Shown: positions 24,811 through 35,434 of the stretch, in pieces
Layout of the letters: each line of letters opens with the position of its first letter
Numbering within the stretch: position 1 is the first letter of the stretch
NCBI GenBank assembly: GCA_013397795.1
Contig: VZTJ01004697.1
Span: 248,001-312,000 of the forward strand
Reading direction: 5' to 3'
Length of the DNA: 64,000 bases
From: Orthonyx spaldingii
Lineage: Eukaryota > Chordata > Aves > Passeriformes > Orthonychidae
Translations under genes and position numbers: made by a program
The notes under the pieces: generated by a model
The model's input: the letters and a program-made list of their open reading frames with translations, nothing else
Told to the model about the DNA's origin: nothing
The model's database searches: none

Positions 24811-24900
24811 TCTTCTGAAGCACCAGGTATTGGTCATGGATCGCAAGAGGAGAGCAGATTAGATGGATCCAATGAACTCATCTGGTATGGCAGGCTTTAA
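24811..24900 (+). mobile_element. Old CR1 3' tail (plus strand)
   Basis: TCTTCTGAAGCACCAGGTATTGGTC, then GATTAGATGGATCCAATGAACTCATCTGGTATGGCAG, matches the common 3' end of old amniote CR1 elements, which read 'GACTAGATGGACC-ATGGTCTGATCCAGTATGGCAG'. The usual terminal TTCTTATG is decayed. The copy is short and inactive. Confidence 0.65.
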
Positions 24901-24959
24901 GCAGTTTGAAGCCTACAAGGGCATTTCCATTTCCAAACCACAAATTATTTCCAGAAACT

Positions 24960-24987
24960 GGGAAACAAGAGGAGGGAAACAAGAGGA
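24960..24987. repeat. 14-bp tandem duplication
   Basis: GGGAAACAAGAGGA occurs twice in direct succession without mismatch, and a degenerate third start (AGGAAAG) follows. Confidence 0.85.
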
Positions 24988-25754
24988 AGGAAAGCTTGCA
25001 GATGGCAAGCTCAACAGAGAAGAAAAATCCTTTGCAATGAAGTCATTGGACAGAAAGTAAACTGCCCACAAGCCCTTTTACCAGAAGAGTTTGGATTGAA
25101 AGTCCAGTGAATAGGAGAATTATACGTAACCTGCAGTATATGAACTGTCTGGGCAATAAAGAAGTACTGTCCATGGGTTGATCTCAAAACTTCCACTGAA
25201 GCCTTTAATGCATGAGTCAATCCCAGAGAAGATTGGTATATATTACCAGAGCTAGGTTAGGGGAAAGGTGGAACTTTTCACAGAAAACAGTTAACGCTTT
25301 GCTTAATCAGGCTCGCTAAACTTTGCTTAACTTGTGCAATGATTTCTGGCTCCTCCATATGGCCTTCACCTTTGAGTACTATTGATTAACTAATACCTAG
25401 TTTACCATATGATCTGAGTTCCTCTTAAACACCTTTCTCCCCTTTATTCAATGGAGTTTGTTATTTTAACCCTTTGACTGGGAATTTACTCACTCAGTAG
25501 GTGGCTGGTACCTCTTCTGAAAAGCTTTGTGTTAAGGAAGCAAGTGAGAGAGACCAAAGATCCTGTCAATGAAAGCCAAACTCTTTTGAACTGTTTAGGC
25601 TCTGAACTCTTTGTGTTGTGGTAGGATCTAGTAGGAATTCTTCAGTTAGGAGAGGGGGGCCTGCTCTATGAGACACAGGACCAGTATGAAACGAGAGGGC
25701 TACTCCTGCTTTAAAGAACTGCAGCCTGAATAGAAAACACAAAGAATGGGAGGA

Positions 25755-25860
25755 AAACTAGAGACACAAAGAAAAGAGATTACTTGGCCAAGATTGAACA
25801 GTAAATCAGTGGCAAAACTTCGAAGAGTTCCCTTGAGTCCTAATCTGGTGACCTTTCCAG
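25755..25860 (-). mobile_element. MIR-like SINE relic (minus strand)
   Basis: AAGAGATTACTTGGCCAAGATTGAACAGTAAATCAGTGGCAAAACTT followed by GAGTCCTAATCTGGTGACC lines up with the complement of MIR: 'AGTGACTTGCCCAAGGTCACACAG-AAATCAGTGGCAGA' and then 'GAGTCCTGACTC'. The spacing between blocks also fits. Confidence 0.65.
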
Positions 25861-26294
25861 TGGGGCAGGCTGCCTCTGGCTTTTCACTGAAGTGTGCAAA
25901 GCGTTGGCTTTTGATTTGCAAATAGATTAGAGCATACAGCACGTTATGCCAAAAAACTCCAGCACAAAGTTAACATTGCCTAATGGTGTCTCGTATTGTT
26001 CCAGAATGCATAGAGCATTAATTCTCAGCACAATATGAAAAATTAATGCAAATTTAAACTTCTGAAAAGTAGGAAATATTGGTGCACTGTCAAAATAACC
26101 TTAACTCTTCCCTCTTCGAGAATTGCTGCTGTATTTGCTCATACAGACTGACTCTCAGGGAAAATTCAAGAAACAAGGTGCATGAAATCATCCAGTACAG
26201 ATTAATATTGTCTTTGTCTGAGCATATTTCATCATGAGAGATGGAACAGGCAGCAGAGGGGTCTCTCAAGTTTCTTCATAGCCACTTCCTATAA

Positions 26295-26400
26295 GTTCAT
26301 AGACTTCAAAGCCAGGAAGACCACCCTAGAATGTCTGACCTTATCTATGACAACTTTCAGACTCCTTTTAATTCCTCTGTGTTGAGCCAAATATATTGAG
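26295..26400 (-). mobile_element. Old CR1 3' end (minus strand)
   Basis: GTTCATAGACTTCAAAGCCAGGAAGACCACC, then ATGTCTGACCTTATCTATGACAAC, matches the complement of the old amniote CR1 tail (TTCATAGATTTTAAGGCCAGAAGGGACC ... TAGTCTGACCTCCTGTATAACA). A decayed downstream part (TTAATTCCTCTGTGTTGAGCC) also fits. It belongs to the same family as the copy at 59096-59236, in the opposite orientation. Confidence 0.65.
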
Positions 26401-27087
26401 ATTGTCCACAACATCTTCAACAAAGGCCCACGTTCAGGTCTTGAGTGCCAGAGTAGTTTCAGACAGAGAACCTATTGTCTGGGGGCCTTGGCTTGGCTCC
26501 TCCCCTGCACAGTCACCGCAGGGTTGGCTTGCTAACCTTGGCATGCTCAGCAGAGAGGATGCATTTTGGGATGTTGAGGCATGCTGTTTTGGGAGTGCTT
26601 AGAATAGTACACCTAAAACCAGAAAATGATGCTTGGTTTTATCTATAGCAGAGCTGGGATTCCTCTAATACCTGGATGAATTTAATCTAGTGCCCCTTTT
26701 CCTTTTGGGGAAAAAGGAGTCTAGCAGTGACACAAACAGGTTACAGTTTAGAATACGATTTGGCTCTTCAGAACTTACAATCCCTCCCCATCTATCAGCA
26801 AGGTGCTAACAGCTCAACTTCCAACATCAACAGCAAATTAATACATTTATTTAGTCAGGATGCTTTCCCACTGAGGAAAAAGACTAGTAGGGTTCTGTAG
26901 ACCCAGCAGCACCTGCAGAGATGCTCTCAGTATATGACTGTAGGAGACTCGGTGCTGGTAGGGTGGTCAGTGCTCCCCTCATGGCAGTGAGGGACTGCGT
27001 GTGGGACCCCCAATTCTCCCTTGGACCTTGCTGCAAGCACTGAAGCCCCATGTATGCTTCAGCTTCTCACTTAGCAACACTTCTCCC

Positions 27088-27180
27088 TTTGCCTGTCTTA
27101 TTTATTCAGCTTATAAGTGATTTGGGCAGAGCCTGGCCCTTAGTCCATATGCTTTGGGTGTTACATGTAAGTGTAAGATG
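27088..27180 (+). mobile_element. MIR-like SINE 3' part
   Basis: TTTGCCTGTCTTATTTATTCAGCTTATAAGTGATTTGGGCAGAGCCTGGCCCTTAG matches the amniote MIR-like block 'CTTGTCTATTTAGATTGTAAGCTCTTTGGGGCAGGGACTGTC'. The element is short and decayed. Confidence 0.6.
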
Positions 27181-27844
27181 CTCAAGTCTGGTATGCTGTA
27201 TATATAAAACGTGGTTTTATTGAGCTGGGAGGAAGAAAAATCCTCTTTTCTCATCTGCAATACACCGAACTCTTGTTACCCAGTAAGTAAGAACTGGGTA
27301 GGGAGAGCTCAGGCTCTTGTGCTATTTAATCACATTTGATATTATAGCCCAGTGAAATGTTTATGGGGAGCCATTTAATAGATGTCTTTTCCCTCTACAT
27401 GTTCAGATGCTTTGAGGAACTTCCTGAATTTACCCCTGTGCAATACTCAGTTGACTCATTCCTCCAGAGAAGTTTCAGCCCCAGATTAATAACAACTTGA
27501 ATCTAAACATGATTCACTCTTTTGACTGGATGCTGAAAGTCTGGTATTCTCTTGCCTGGACAAGGGCAGCTGTTTTTATCTTTCTCAAAAAAAAGAAATA
27601 GCGAGTAAGGGAAAGGAAATAATGTACAATGGATGGCAGACATGAGTTATTTGTGTAATGCACTATGTCTTTTCAATGCTTCCACGACATTGGGACTAAA
27701 ATCCAGATGCCAAAGGGAAAGTGGCTGAAAGGGGACGCCTGTACAGCCTACCCATCTGGAGTGGTCCCATCTGGTCCTCATCCCTTGCACCTCAGGACTT
27801 GTCAGTCATGACATGGTTTCATTTTCTCCATCCTTCAGTGATGC

Positions 27845-27932
27845 AACATCTCTATGTCATGGTGGGAACTGAGGCACAGGCGAGATGAAATATCTTGCCC
27901 TGTGGTTAGTGGGAGGCAGACCTCCAAGTCAT
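27845..27932 (-). mobile_element. MIR-like SINE core (minus strand)
   Basis: GGGAACTGAGGCACAGGCGAGATGAAATATCTTGCCCTGTGGTTAGTGGGAGGCAGACCTCCAAG aligns with the complement of the MIR core: 'GGAAACTGAGGCACAGAGAGGTTAAGTAACTTGCCCAAGGTCAC-AGTAAGTGGCAGA'. It is one of the clearer MIR matches in the window. Confidence 0.7.
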
Positions 27933-27984
27933 TTATAATGTTTTCTTCACTTCCACTGGGCACATTTCCCCTGTGACTTTTTTC

Positions 27985-27998
27985 TTTTTTTTTTTTTT
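27985..27998. repeat. T14 homopolymer
   Basis: Fourteen thymines, preceded by TTTC. A simple repeat. Confidence 0.8.
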
Positions 27999-28376
27999 CA
28001 GGGTAGAAGGAGGTTCCCTAATGTGTCCTGGTATCTCTAAGGGACATGGACACCCACTTCTGCTTGGTCTCTATACTGCTATTTCCTAGAGGCTAAATAC
28101 CTGTCCACACCCTGTTTTTTACATTCTTCCCTGCATACCTGTTACCAGTTACTGTCACATCCAAAATACTGCACTGCTTGGACATTTGGTCTTATGCAAT
28201 ATGGCATTCATGTTCTTATGAGGTTTGGGCACTTCCCTGTCTTTCACTGTGGTCTCCAGTGAGCAGGTAATATGCAAAATGACCCTAGAAAATTTGGTGT
28301 CAGTGTCTCTCGGACATTTTCTTTTCCATGCAGTCCTGCCTCCAGTAGGGTTGGCAGTTGACTGAGTTCTCTACTA

Positions 28377-28684
28377 CAGAATCACAGAATCACTAGGTTG
28401 GAAGAGACCTTTAAGATCATCGAGTCCAACCCATGCCCTAACACCTCCTCAACTAAACCATGGCACTGAGTGCCACATCCAATCTTTTTTCAAACACATC
28501 CAGGGATGGTGACTCCACCACCTCCCTGGGTAGATGGTTCCAGTATTTTATCATTCTTTCAGTAAAAACTTTTTCCTAACATCCAACCTAAATTTCCCTT
28601 GGCACACCTTAAGGCTGTGTCCTCTCGTTCTGTCAGTTACTGCCTGAAAAAAGAGACCAACCCCCACCTGACTACTACTCCTTC
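28377..28684 (-). mobile_element. CR1 LINE 3' end, avian, 5'-truncated
   Basis: This is the clearest transposon in the window. From its 3' end (left) it reads CAGAATCACAGAATCACTAGG, then TTGGAAGAGACCTTTAAGATCATCGAGTCCAACCC, then CTCAACTAAACCATGGCACTGAGTGCCACATCC. It continues with the CATCCAGGGATGGTGACTCCACCACCTCCCTGGG segment and ends near CCCCCACCTGACTAC. This is a bird CR1 3' region of about 308 bases on the minus strand, with the terminal octamer-type repeat in place of poly-A. Truncation at the 5' side is the usual state. Low divergence from the remembered consensus suggests it is much younger than the other CR1 relics here. Confidence 0.93.
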
Positions 28685-31600
28685 AAAAGGTCTTTACCAG
28701 GCACACACAGTGAGTTCAACAAAGAACTACTAGTCCCAGTAGTGTAAACAGGAGTTGTGCAAGCAAAACATGTCAGACCCTGGAATCCTGATTATTTTTA
28801 ATGGCCAAAGGAGCTGCTGCAATCACTGAACTTTCAGCAAAGAACCTGAACTTTCAAACTAGCCTGAAAAAGTCTTACCCTAATTGTTGCTTTGATCCCA
28901 GGCGCTTTTGGTTGTGGTTGAGAAGGCACATGGATGCCTCCTGAGCAGTGGCCAGGAGATGGGATAGGTGTCTGGCACAGGAGAGGGAAGGGAAAGGAGC
29001 AGAGCCACATTGCAGAGCCAAGGTGGTACAGCAATGGCCTTTTGACAGGGATGTGGTTTCCAGAATGTCTCTCTATTTCTGGCAGAAGATGTCAGGGCCA
29101 ATGAATCCTGGAAGCTCTCAAGTGCAAGTCTGGATATGTCCTGTCTCCGTGTGCCAGCTCTGCTGAAGGAAAAATGACTGCCACACCACCGTCCCATCCC
29201 TCAGCAGCTATTTGGCAACCTCACCCCTACATCAACACAGCAGCTGGCTTGCCTGCTATCTGCTGACCCTTTTCTTTTCCTCAGCCCTTATGCCCTGAAC
29301 GGATCAATTTTTAGAATTTACAAAGAGTCAGATGTACAGCTGAGAACTAAATGCGGATGAAAAACTACTGGAAAAACGGGTGGAAGTTGCTAGAAAGCAG
29401 CATTATTTATCCCCCATGGCCAGTGTCAGGTCAAGTAGCACATCTCCTGGCTTCCTTGCAGTCCTTTGAGCCCCTGTTGAATTTGATGCTTGTTCAAGGT
29501 CACCTGGCCACTTTTGGCTCCTGGCTCTGTGCCTCAGCCCCTTGCTGATGGGTGTGTTCTGCAGCATGATCAGCCAGGAAAGAAGGGGCAAACCTCACTT
29601 GCTGGCACAAGTATTTTTGTTCAGTTCAGACCCTCTCTCTTTCCCCCATCAACACTCTTGGAACCACCAGTTTCTTTGACAACATCCTTGGATCCAAGCA
29701 GTTTCAGGGGTTGGGCAAAGTCAGAATTTTATTTTGGTGCATCTCTCACCTTGAAAAGTGTTACAAAAACATGAAGTCACTGCTAGAAAGGGTTGGAAAT
29801 TTTATTTCACATGGTTTTTTTCTGTCACAAAAGACAAATATATTCAAACTGCAATTGTTTGTGGTAAATAGGATGGTTTTAACAAATTTTCCAGCTTACA
29901 AAATTGTTACAAGTCTTCTAAAACAACTTTTTTCTTTCTTTTTTTAATGGTTAGAGGTTTGGAGGTTTTCTACATTGAAATAACATTTCATTTTTAAATT
30001 TCATTTATAGTAGAAGAAAGACATTGAATAGCAAGGAAAAGTCCAAATCAAATATTTCCAAATTATTTTTATCTGTACCAATTTTTGTTTTGTTTTGTTT
30101 TTCTTTGCTTTTGTTGGTGTGTTGTTTTTTGGGGTTTTTTTTTGCTCATGGTCTGTGAACAGTTCTGAGATTTCCTTCCAGTTTTCTTTCTGATGTGGAG
30201 AGGAACATCAACTGAAGTTTCGAAAACTTTTATAAGAAAGGGAAAGTCTTCCCTGCCAAGCTCTAGCTACAGCTTGGATATGTCTGAAAACACTGACTGT
30301 CAAAAGCTGTGATCTGATTTTACCAGGAAGGGTTTTCTTATGTTGTCACACCCCTGTGTAGCCTCTGAAGAGTGAGTAACAGGGAGCTATTCCTGACAGT
30401 TTCCACCTGCGTGAGCTCTTAAACTTTTCTAAAATAGAGTATATCATGTTTTGGAGATGGAGATGTGTTAAGGAGCTTGGAGACAGCCAGAAGGATTTGT
30501 AAACAGAATTATGTGAGACAGGAGTCAACGAATAAGAATAACGACATGTAGGAAAGGATTGGGAAATAAGTTAGGGATGACTCAGTGTGAAGGTACACAG
30601 CAAACAATTGCCCATCACTGACAGAAAATGCACGGGGGAGCTTTGAAACAGAAGATGATCTCCAGTAGACTCCAGCCTTCAAAGGTTTGCAGCTCAGGGA
30701 CTCCTTGAGCCAGGAGCTTCACCTCATTGTTTAAAGGCATGGCTAGGATATCTTGAAATACAGCGTGAATACAGATAAAAATCTAATAATTGTGACTTTT
30801 TCAAAGTCGAGTGGAACTGCTCACTGGAGCCAATGGAAAAGATCCTGTGGCACCTCGTTTCTTAGAGCATCTTTCTTTTCCCCAGATTTCATTTATTCAT
30901 GGTTTGATTTCTAGAACAATCATGCCAGTCCTGTGTTTTTGGCTTTTACGTTTGCCTGAAAAGTATTTTGGGGTTTTTTTGTAGAGTAAGCCTTCTCCCT
31001 TTCTTCCAATGAATTTCAATTAAAAAAAGAAAAAATCAAACTGCAATTTAAATCTTTTATTCCACCCCGCTTTTAACCTTATCTCTCTCCCTAGCAGAGA
31101 GGTTAATTGGAGAGATGAAGCACTGGGTGGCTTTGACCCTGAAGAACATCATCTACTCTGTCTTCTCCTGCACATAAATCTCACTGGTGCACCTTGCCCT
31201 TTGCAGCATGGTAAGACTGAGTGACCAGCACACACCCAGCAGAGAAGAGGAGGAGGGTGCAAGTACAGATAGTTTCCAAATGACCCCAGAGAAGTGTACA
31301 AATTATGTTGCTAACAACCGTACTCTACATGGCAGGGATCCAGGCCCTGTAATTAGATGTGAATATTACAGTTGGCTTTGAAACACTATAGAAATAAGAA
31401 ATTGCTCTCTTTTGGGGAATTAGAGCATCTTTTTATTGGATGGGGAAGGAGCAGATTAGTGGCAGGCTCGTTTATGTGTTTGTATTCCAGGCAGTTTGCC
31501 TGCTCGAGAGGAAGCTATTTATTGATCTCTGGCTGTGAGGGTTAATAAATCTCTGTTCAGACTGGTTCAAACTCTGGCCAGGTCAGTCTGAGGCAGATGA

Positions 31601-32300
31601 TAACTGCTTCTTAACCAGAGGCACTCTCTGAAGCTGCCCTGGTCTGCTCTGCAATAAGAAATCGGGGGGTTCTTGGTCTTCCCTCAAGCCTCTAGTGTTC
31701 ACATAGTTCGGATTTAACTCACATGGAGTTCTTTTTCATGGTATGGCATTGAGGCCAACAGCATTTTTTCCCACCCCTTTACATGTTCCGTGATACGCCC
31801 GTGCCACCTTCGGTGGGGCTGAGTGTCTGCTTGGCAGACAGGCTGGTTTCATTACCCCGTCTCCTCCCCTCGCCTCCTGAAGGACATCTTCATTAGGAAG
31901 CTCTGTGCGTGGAAATCAGCTTATGCTGCACACAATATGCGAAAGCCCCCCTGGAAGGATTTTCTGAGAGGTCACACGCTGGAGCCCGCCTGTCACTGCC
32001 CACCCGGGGGTGGCCACCCCACCCTGCCGCCTCCCCAGGATTTGCCCTTTGGTTCCTCACCCTGAGCAGCAAATGCTTCCCCTTCAATAGACGTAATTTC
32101 CAATTGTCTCCATGCGCTGTGGAAGTCTCTCTATCACACCCTGAACAAATATGCCTTTTTTATTTTTTTCTGTTTTATTTGTTCTTCTGAACTCTCTGCT
32201 GAATAATCGGTTCTTTCCCCACTTCCATGTTTCTGCTCTAATCAAGGACAGATTCTTGTGAAAATAGATTGGTCTTCCCACCCCCCAATGTGTGCATGTC

Positions 32301-32315
32301 TTTTTTTTTTTTTTT
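32301..32315. repeat. T15 homopolymer
   Basis: Fifteen thymines in a row. Confidence 0.8.
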
Positions 32316-32854
32316 AATAATTTCCTAGAACTGGTAGATTTGGCTGGTCCTTGGGTCTCCTCTGCTGCAGGAGGGTTAAAGGGAGAGCTGGGTGGCCTGT
32401 TAGCTTTCAACTTTAACCATTTTGTCATTTGCAGAGAAAACCCTTTCCCCCACGCCCCTTCATTAAGAGGGTCAATCTCATGTGGTGTAGGAACCTCCAC
32501 TGAAATTTTGCCAGCAGTTTTGGCCTCAGGTAATGCCTCCTACCAGCTGTGCTGAGCAGCCCTGAACTGTGGGTTGATCCTGAGAGCTGCTGGATGCCTG
32601 TTGGGTGCTGAGTGCCCTTGGCTCTCACTGGAGATGCTGAGACTCAAGACAGGGACCCCCTTCTCCAGGGCTGTAAGCACACCCTGAAGTATTGAAGCTC
32701 TTGATGTTGAATTTCATAATAATTGAGGATATTGCATTCCCTGGACTTCTCCACTTCCCTGGCCTCCCACTGGGTGTGGAAAGCACCAATTCTCACCTTC
32801 CCTCAAAGGTGCTGGATGCCTGGCAGCGCGACAGCAGGGCCAGATGCGGTCTCA

Positions 32855-32900
32855 CATCCAGAGGAAGGTGAACCTTGCATCCAGAGGAAGGTGAACTTCT
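32855..32900. repeat. 23-bp tandem duplication
   Basis: Two adjacent 23-bp copies starting CATCCAGAGGAAGGTGAAC, differing only near the end (CTTG versus TTCT). Confidence 0.85.
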
Positions 32901-33307
32901 GCAAAACCTGAGGAGGGCACTAGAGAAGTGCAGAAATGTCAAGACGGGGACTCAGCCAGCCAGTGCATGTGGCTGCCATCTGCAGAGCCTCTTCTGCTGG
33001 GCTTTTCCTGGGAGGGTGAGGTGAGGTGGCAGGGGGAAAAGGGTTCTCAGACTTTTTTTTTGTGTTGTGGAGCAGCTAAGGTCTTATCAACACTTTCCTC
33101 CCCGTCTGATCTGTGATTACTGAGCCTTCACGTGTACACACTGTTTGTGTGTGCATATAAAAATATATGGCTGTATAATTAGAACCAGCCAAGAATATTT
33201 GGCTGAAATGGTGGTGAAGGGGGGGAGTCAGGGGGTGTCCAAATATACTGATTCATTGGAGCCAGAACTCTTCATAGGAAGTGTCAGGTTTGATGAATTT
33301 CCCATAC

Positions 33308-33348
33308 AAAAAAAAAAAAAAAAAAAAAAGAAAAAAAAAGAAGAAAAG
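33308..33348. repeat. A-rich tract
   Basis: Twenty-two adenines, a G, nine adenines, then GAAGAAAAG. This is the longest A-tract in the window. No recognisable retroposed sequence precedes it. Confidence 0.9.
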
Positions 33349-35357
33349 ATTTTGACATATATTAAACATTCCAATGCAGCATTTTTAAACCATCACCTCC
33401 CAGCCTCATTTTTTTCCTGCTTGCAGAGGTTTTTGAGATCATTCTGAATCAGGCAGAATGGGGATTTGAAGTTTGGCCAATGTCCTAAACACCAGCTAAA
33501 CAGTATCAGTCTCTTTCTCTGCTTTTCACCAAGAAAAGCTTCCTTTTAAAACTGATTGAAGCTGAAATGGTCCACAGAGATATGTCAACTTTAGCCATAT
33601 TGTATATTTGACTAGATGAGGTGATAGCCACCTCTAATTAAAATGTTTCCATTGTCTTTGTATTTTAGTGACTCTTCCCACCTCCAAGATGCACCTACCA
33701 TCCCACCTTATAGCAGCTTTTTGACTGAGTCCCTTAACTGAGCTAGTTTTTCCTTACTCTCCTCATTTGCCCGTATCTTTCCATCTTCCCAGAAAGGCTC
33801 CCTGCTCCCTTGCTAGTGCTACACAACCTCAACCTTGCCACGGGAACAGGAGGACAAGGGGATGGCAGAGCTGGCAAAGGCAGAGACTACCATACACCAA
33901 GACTTTGTGCATGAAACCCACGCAGTTCAGAGAGGTTCTGGGGAATTGGGACCCACCTAATTGAGGATCTAAGCCATTATTGGAATCACATCCATCAGGG
34001 GACTTGGCCTGAGGGCCATGTGGCCAGTACTTTTGCCCAAACTATTATTCATGCTTGTCTAGGTAGAAAGTCCTTGCGCTGGAGCCCAGATTCTCAAAGG
34101 TTTGGCTTGACTGGAGAATCAAATACCTAAATACCTTTGAGGATTGCAGCTTTAGTCACTACATCCACAGCCAGTTTTAAAACCACTCTGGAGGACTTAT
34201 AAATGCCTCTTTATAAGCTTTTCAAGCTGGACTCTGACCCCGACTGGCTTTGTCCTGGCGACAGCTCACCTCCTTGCTCTCCCTTCCCCATGCAGCAATT
34301 TCTCTGGGGCCATGGCCACAGCTCTTCCCTTCCTCCAAGCCCTTGACCAAAGCAGTCACCTGAGCCACTGTTTCAGTAGGTCGCTGTGGGGTGGGCTAAA
34401 CAGAGGTTGGCAGTGTGAGTCACAGCTGAACAAAAAGGTAATGTAAATGTACAGGTATCTTCGTATTTAAATAATACATAGATAACCCTATATGTTTATA
34501 TATGTTTAAGTATACATATTATTCTCATGCTGGTGTTCCAATACCTTGGACTAGCTCAAAGCTGGGCTGAAGAGCTGGGGAGAAAGGATCCATTCCCAGT
34601 GTTTTCCCCACAGTGTTCTTCTGCACTGAGTGACACCACTGTGGATAACAGCAGCTTGCCACTGTACCAACACCTGCATTTGGGGGCAGTGAGAGGGACA
34701 CACAACATCACTGTTTCCTTCCTTGGGACACTGGAAAAGACTTTCTCCTGTGGGTCACATAGGAGTTGCCATCTGCAAGGTTTCCTCCATTCCTTGCCAC
34801 AATCAGGTACAAGCTCTAGAACTTCAGCTTGAATATATATTATTGTCCTTTTTTTTCTCCTGTACCGTCCTTGTCACCCTCAAAGGCTATTTATCTTCCC
34901 ATGTTCTTTTGCATAAAGTTACAAAGGGCAATCTTGTTAGATATGGTGACAAATAGCAGCAAAAAATAATGCAAGCAAGAAATGATGAACTGTTAAAAGG
35001 GAATTACACTGTAAAGTATTCAAATGTTAATGGAATACTCATAAGTGTTGACAACACTTCGCGATCTTGGGGGTATTTGAGATCAAAGTTTGAATTTATC
35101 TGTTTTGTATTGTGGCAAACTCAAATCTAAACCCAGTCAGAGGTCAGATGATTGATCTGGTACCGTCTGAACTGAGGGCAAATCAAAGTGCTGCCATACT
35201 GGGAAGCATTCCCTTGGGGCTGCCTGACTGAACCCAGCAGAGCAGAGCTTACCCCACTGATGTGCAGACAGTGGTGATGCTTCCAGGGGAGCCTGACCAC
35301 CAAACCTCTGCTGGTCCCACAGCCCAAATAAGCTCAGCATTGCAATGCCAACTAATT
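33349..35357. other. Non-coding DNA, nothing coding recognised
   Basis: It holds the palindromic old repeat at 34086-34149 and an AT-rich stretch of TATATGTTTA-type sequence at 34440-34520. Nothing else is recognised. Confidence 0.5.
34086..34149. repeat. Old palindromic repeat (MITE-like)
   Basis: CCAGATTCTCAAAGGT on the left and ACCTTTGAGGATTGC on the right are near-complementary. The middle carries AAATACCTAAATACC. The pattern resembles an old palindromic interspersed repeat seen in reptiles and birds (GATTTTCAAAGGTATTTAGG ... CCTAAATACCTTTGAGGATCT). I do not know its database name. Calling it a DNA-transposon remnant is inference from the inverted ends. Confidence 0.45.
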
Positions 35358-35434
35358 GTGCCTCCATGCAGGAGTTGGACTCAGTGATCCATGTGGGTCC
35401 CTTCCCCACTCAGTATATTCTGTGTTTCTGTGAT
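35358..35434 (+). mobile_element. CR1 LINE 3' tail (plus strand)
   Basis: GCCTCCATGCAGGAGTTGGACTCAGTGATCCATGTGGGTCCCTTCC, then ACTCAGTATATTCTGTG and TTTCTGTGAT, is a CR1 3' end in plus orientation. Its tail is nearly the same as the complement of the copy at 16483-16622. The 5' limit is unclear; decayed CR1 may extend left of 35358. Confidence 0.8.

Larger units (their letters stand above)
24901..26294. other. Non-coding DNA with one MIR-like relic
   Basis: It holds a perfect 14-bp tandem duplication at 24960-24987 and the MIR-like relic at 25755-25860. Nothing else is recognised. Confidence 0.5.
26401..28376. other. Non-coding DNA with two MIR-like relics
   Basis: It holds MIR-like pieces at 27088-27180 and 27845-27932 and a T14 run at 27985-27998. 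Nothing else is recognised and there are no sizeable frames. Confidence 0.5.
28685..33307. other. Non-coding DNA, no recognised gene
   Basis: No recognisable genes or transposons. 29780-30130 is AT-rich with T/G-rich low complexity near 30076-30143. 31380-31610 has a dense, non-repetitive look (TTTATTGATC, GGTTAATAAATCTC) that could be a conserved enhancer, which only alignment can show. 31780-32050 is somewhat CpG-richer. T15 lies at 32301-32315 and a 23-bp tandem duplication at 32855-32900. The largest frame, 138 codons at 32084-32500 (minus), is unlike any protein I know. Confidence 0.5.

Noticed and set aside
31558..31575. tRNA B-box-like GGTTCAAACTC
   Set aside because: No acceptor stem, A box or cloverleaf can be built around it.
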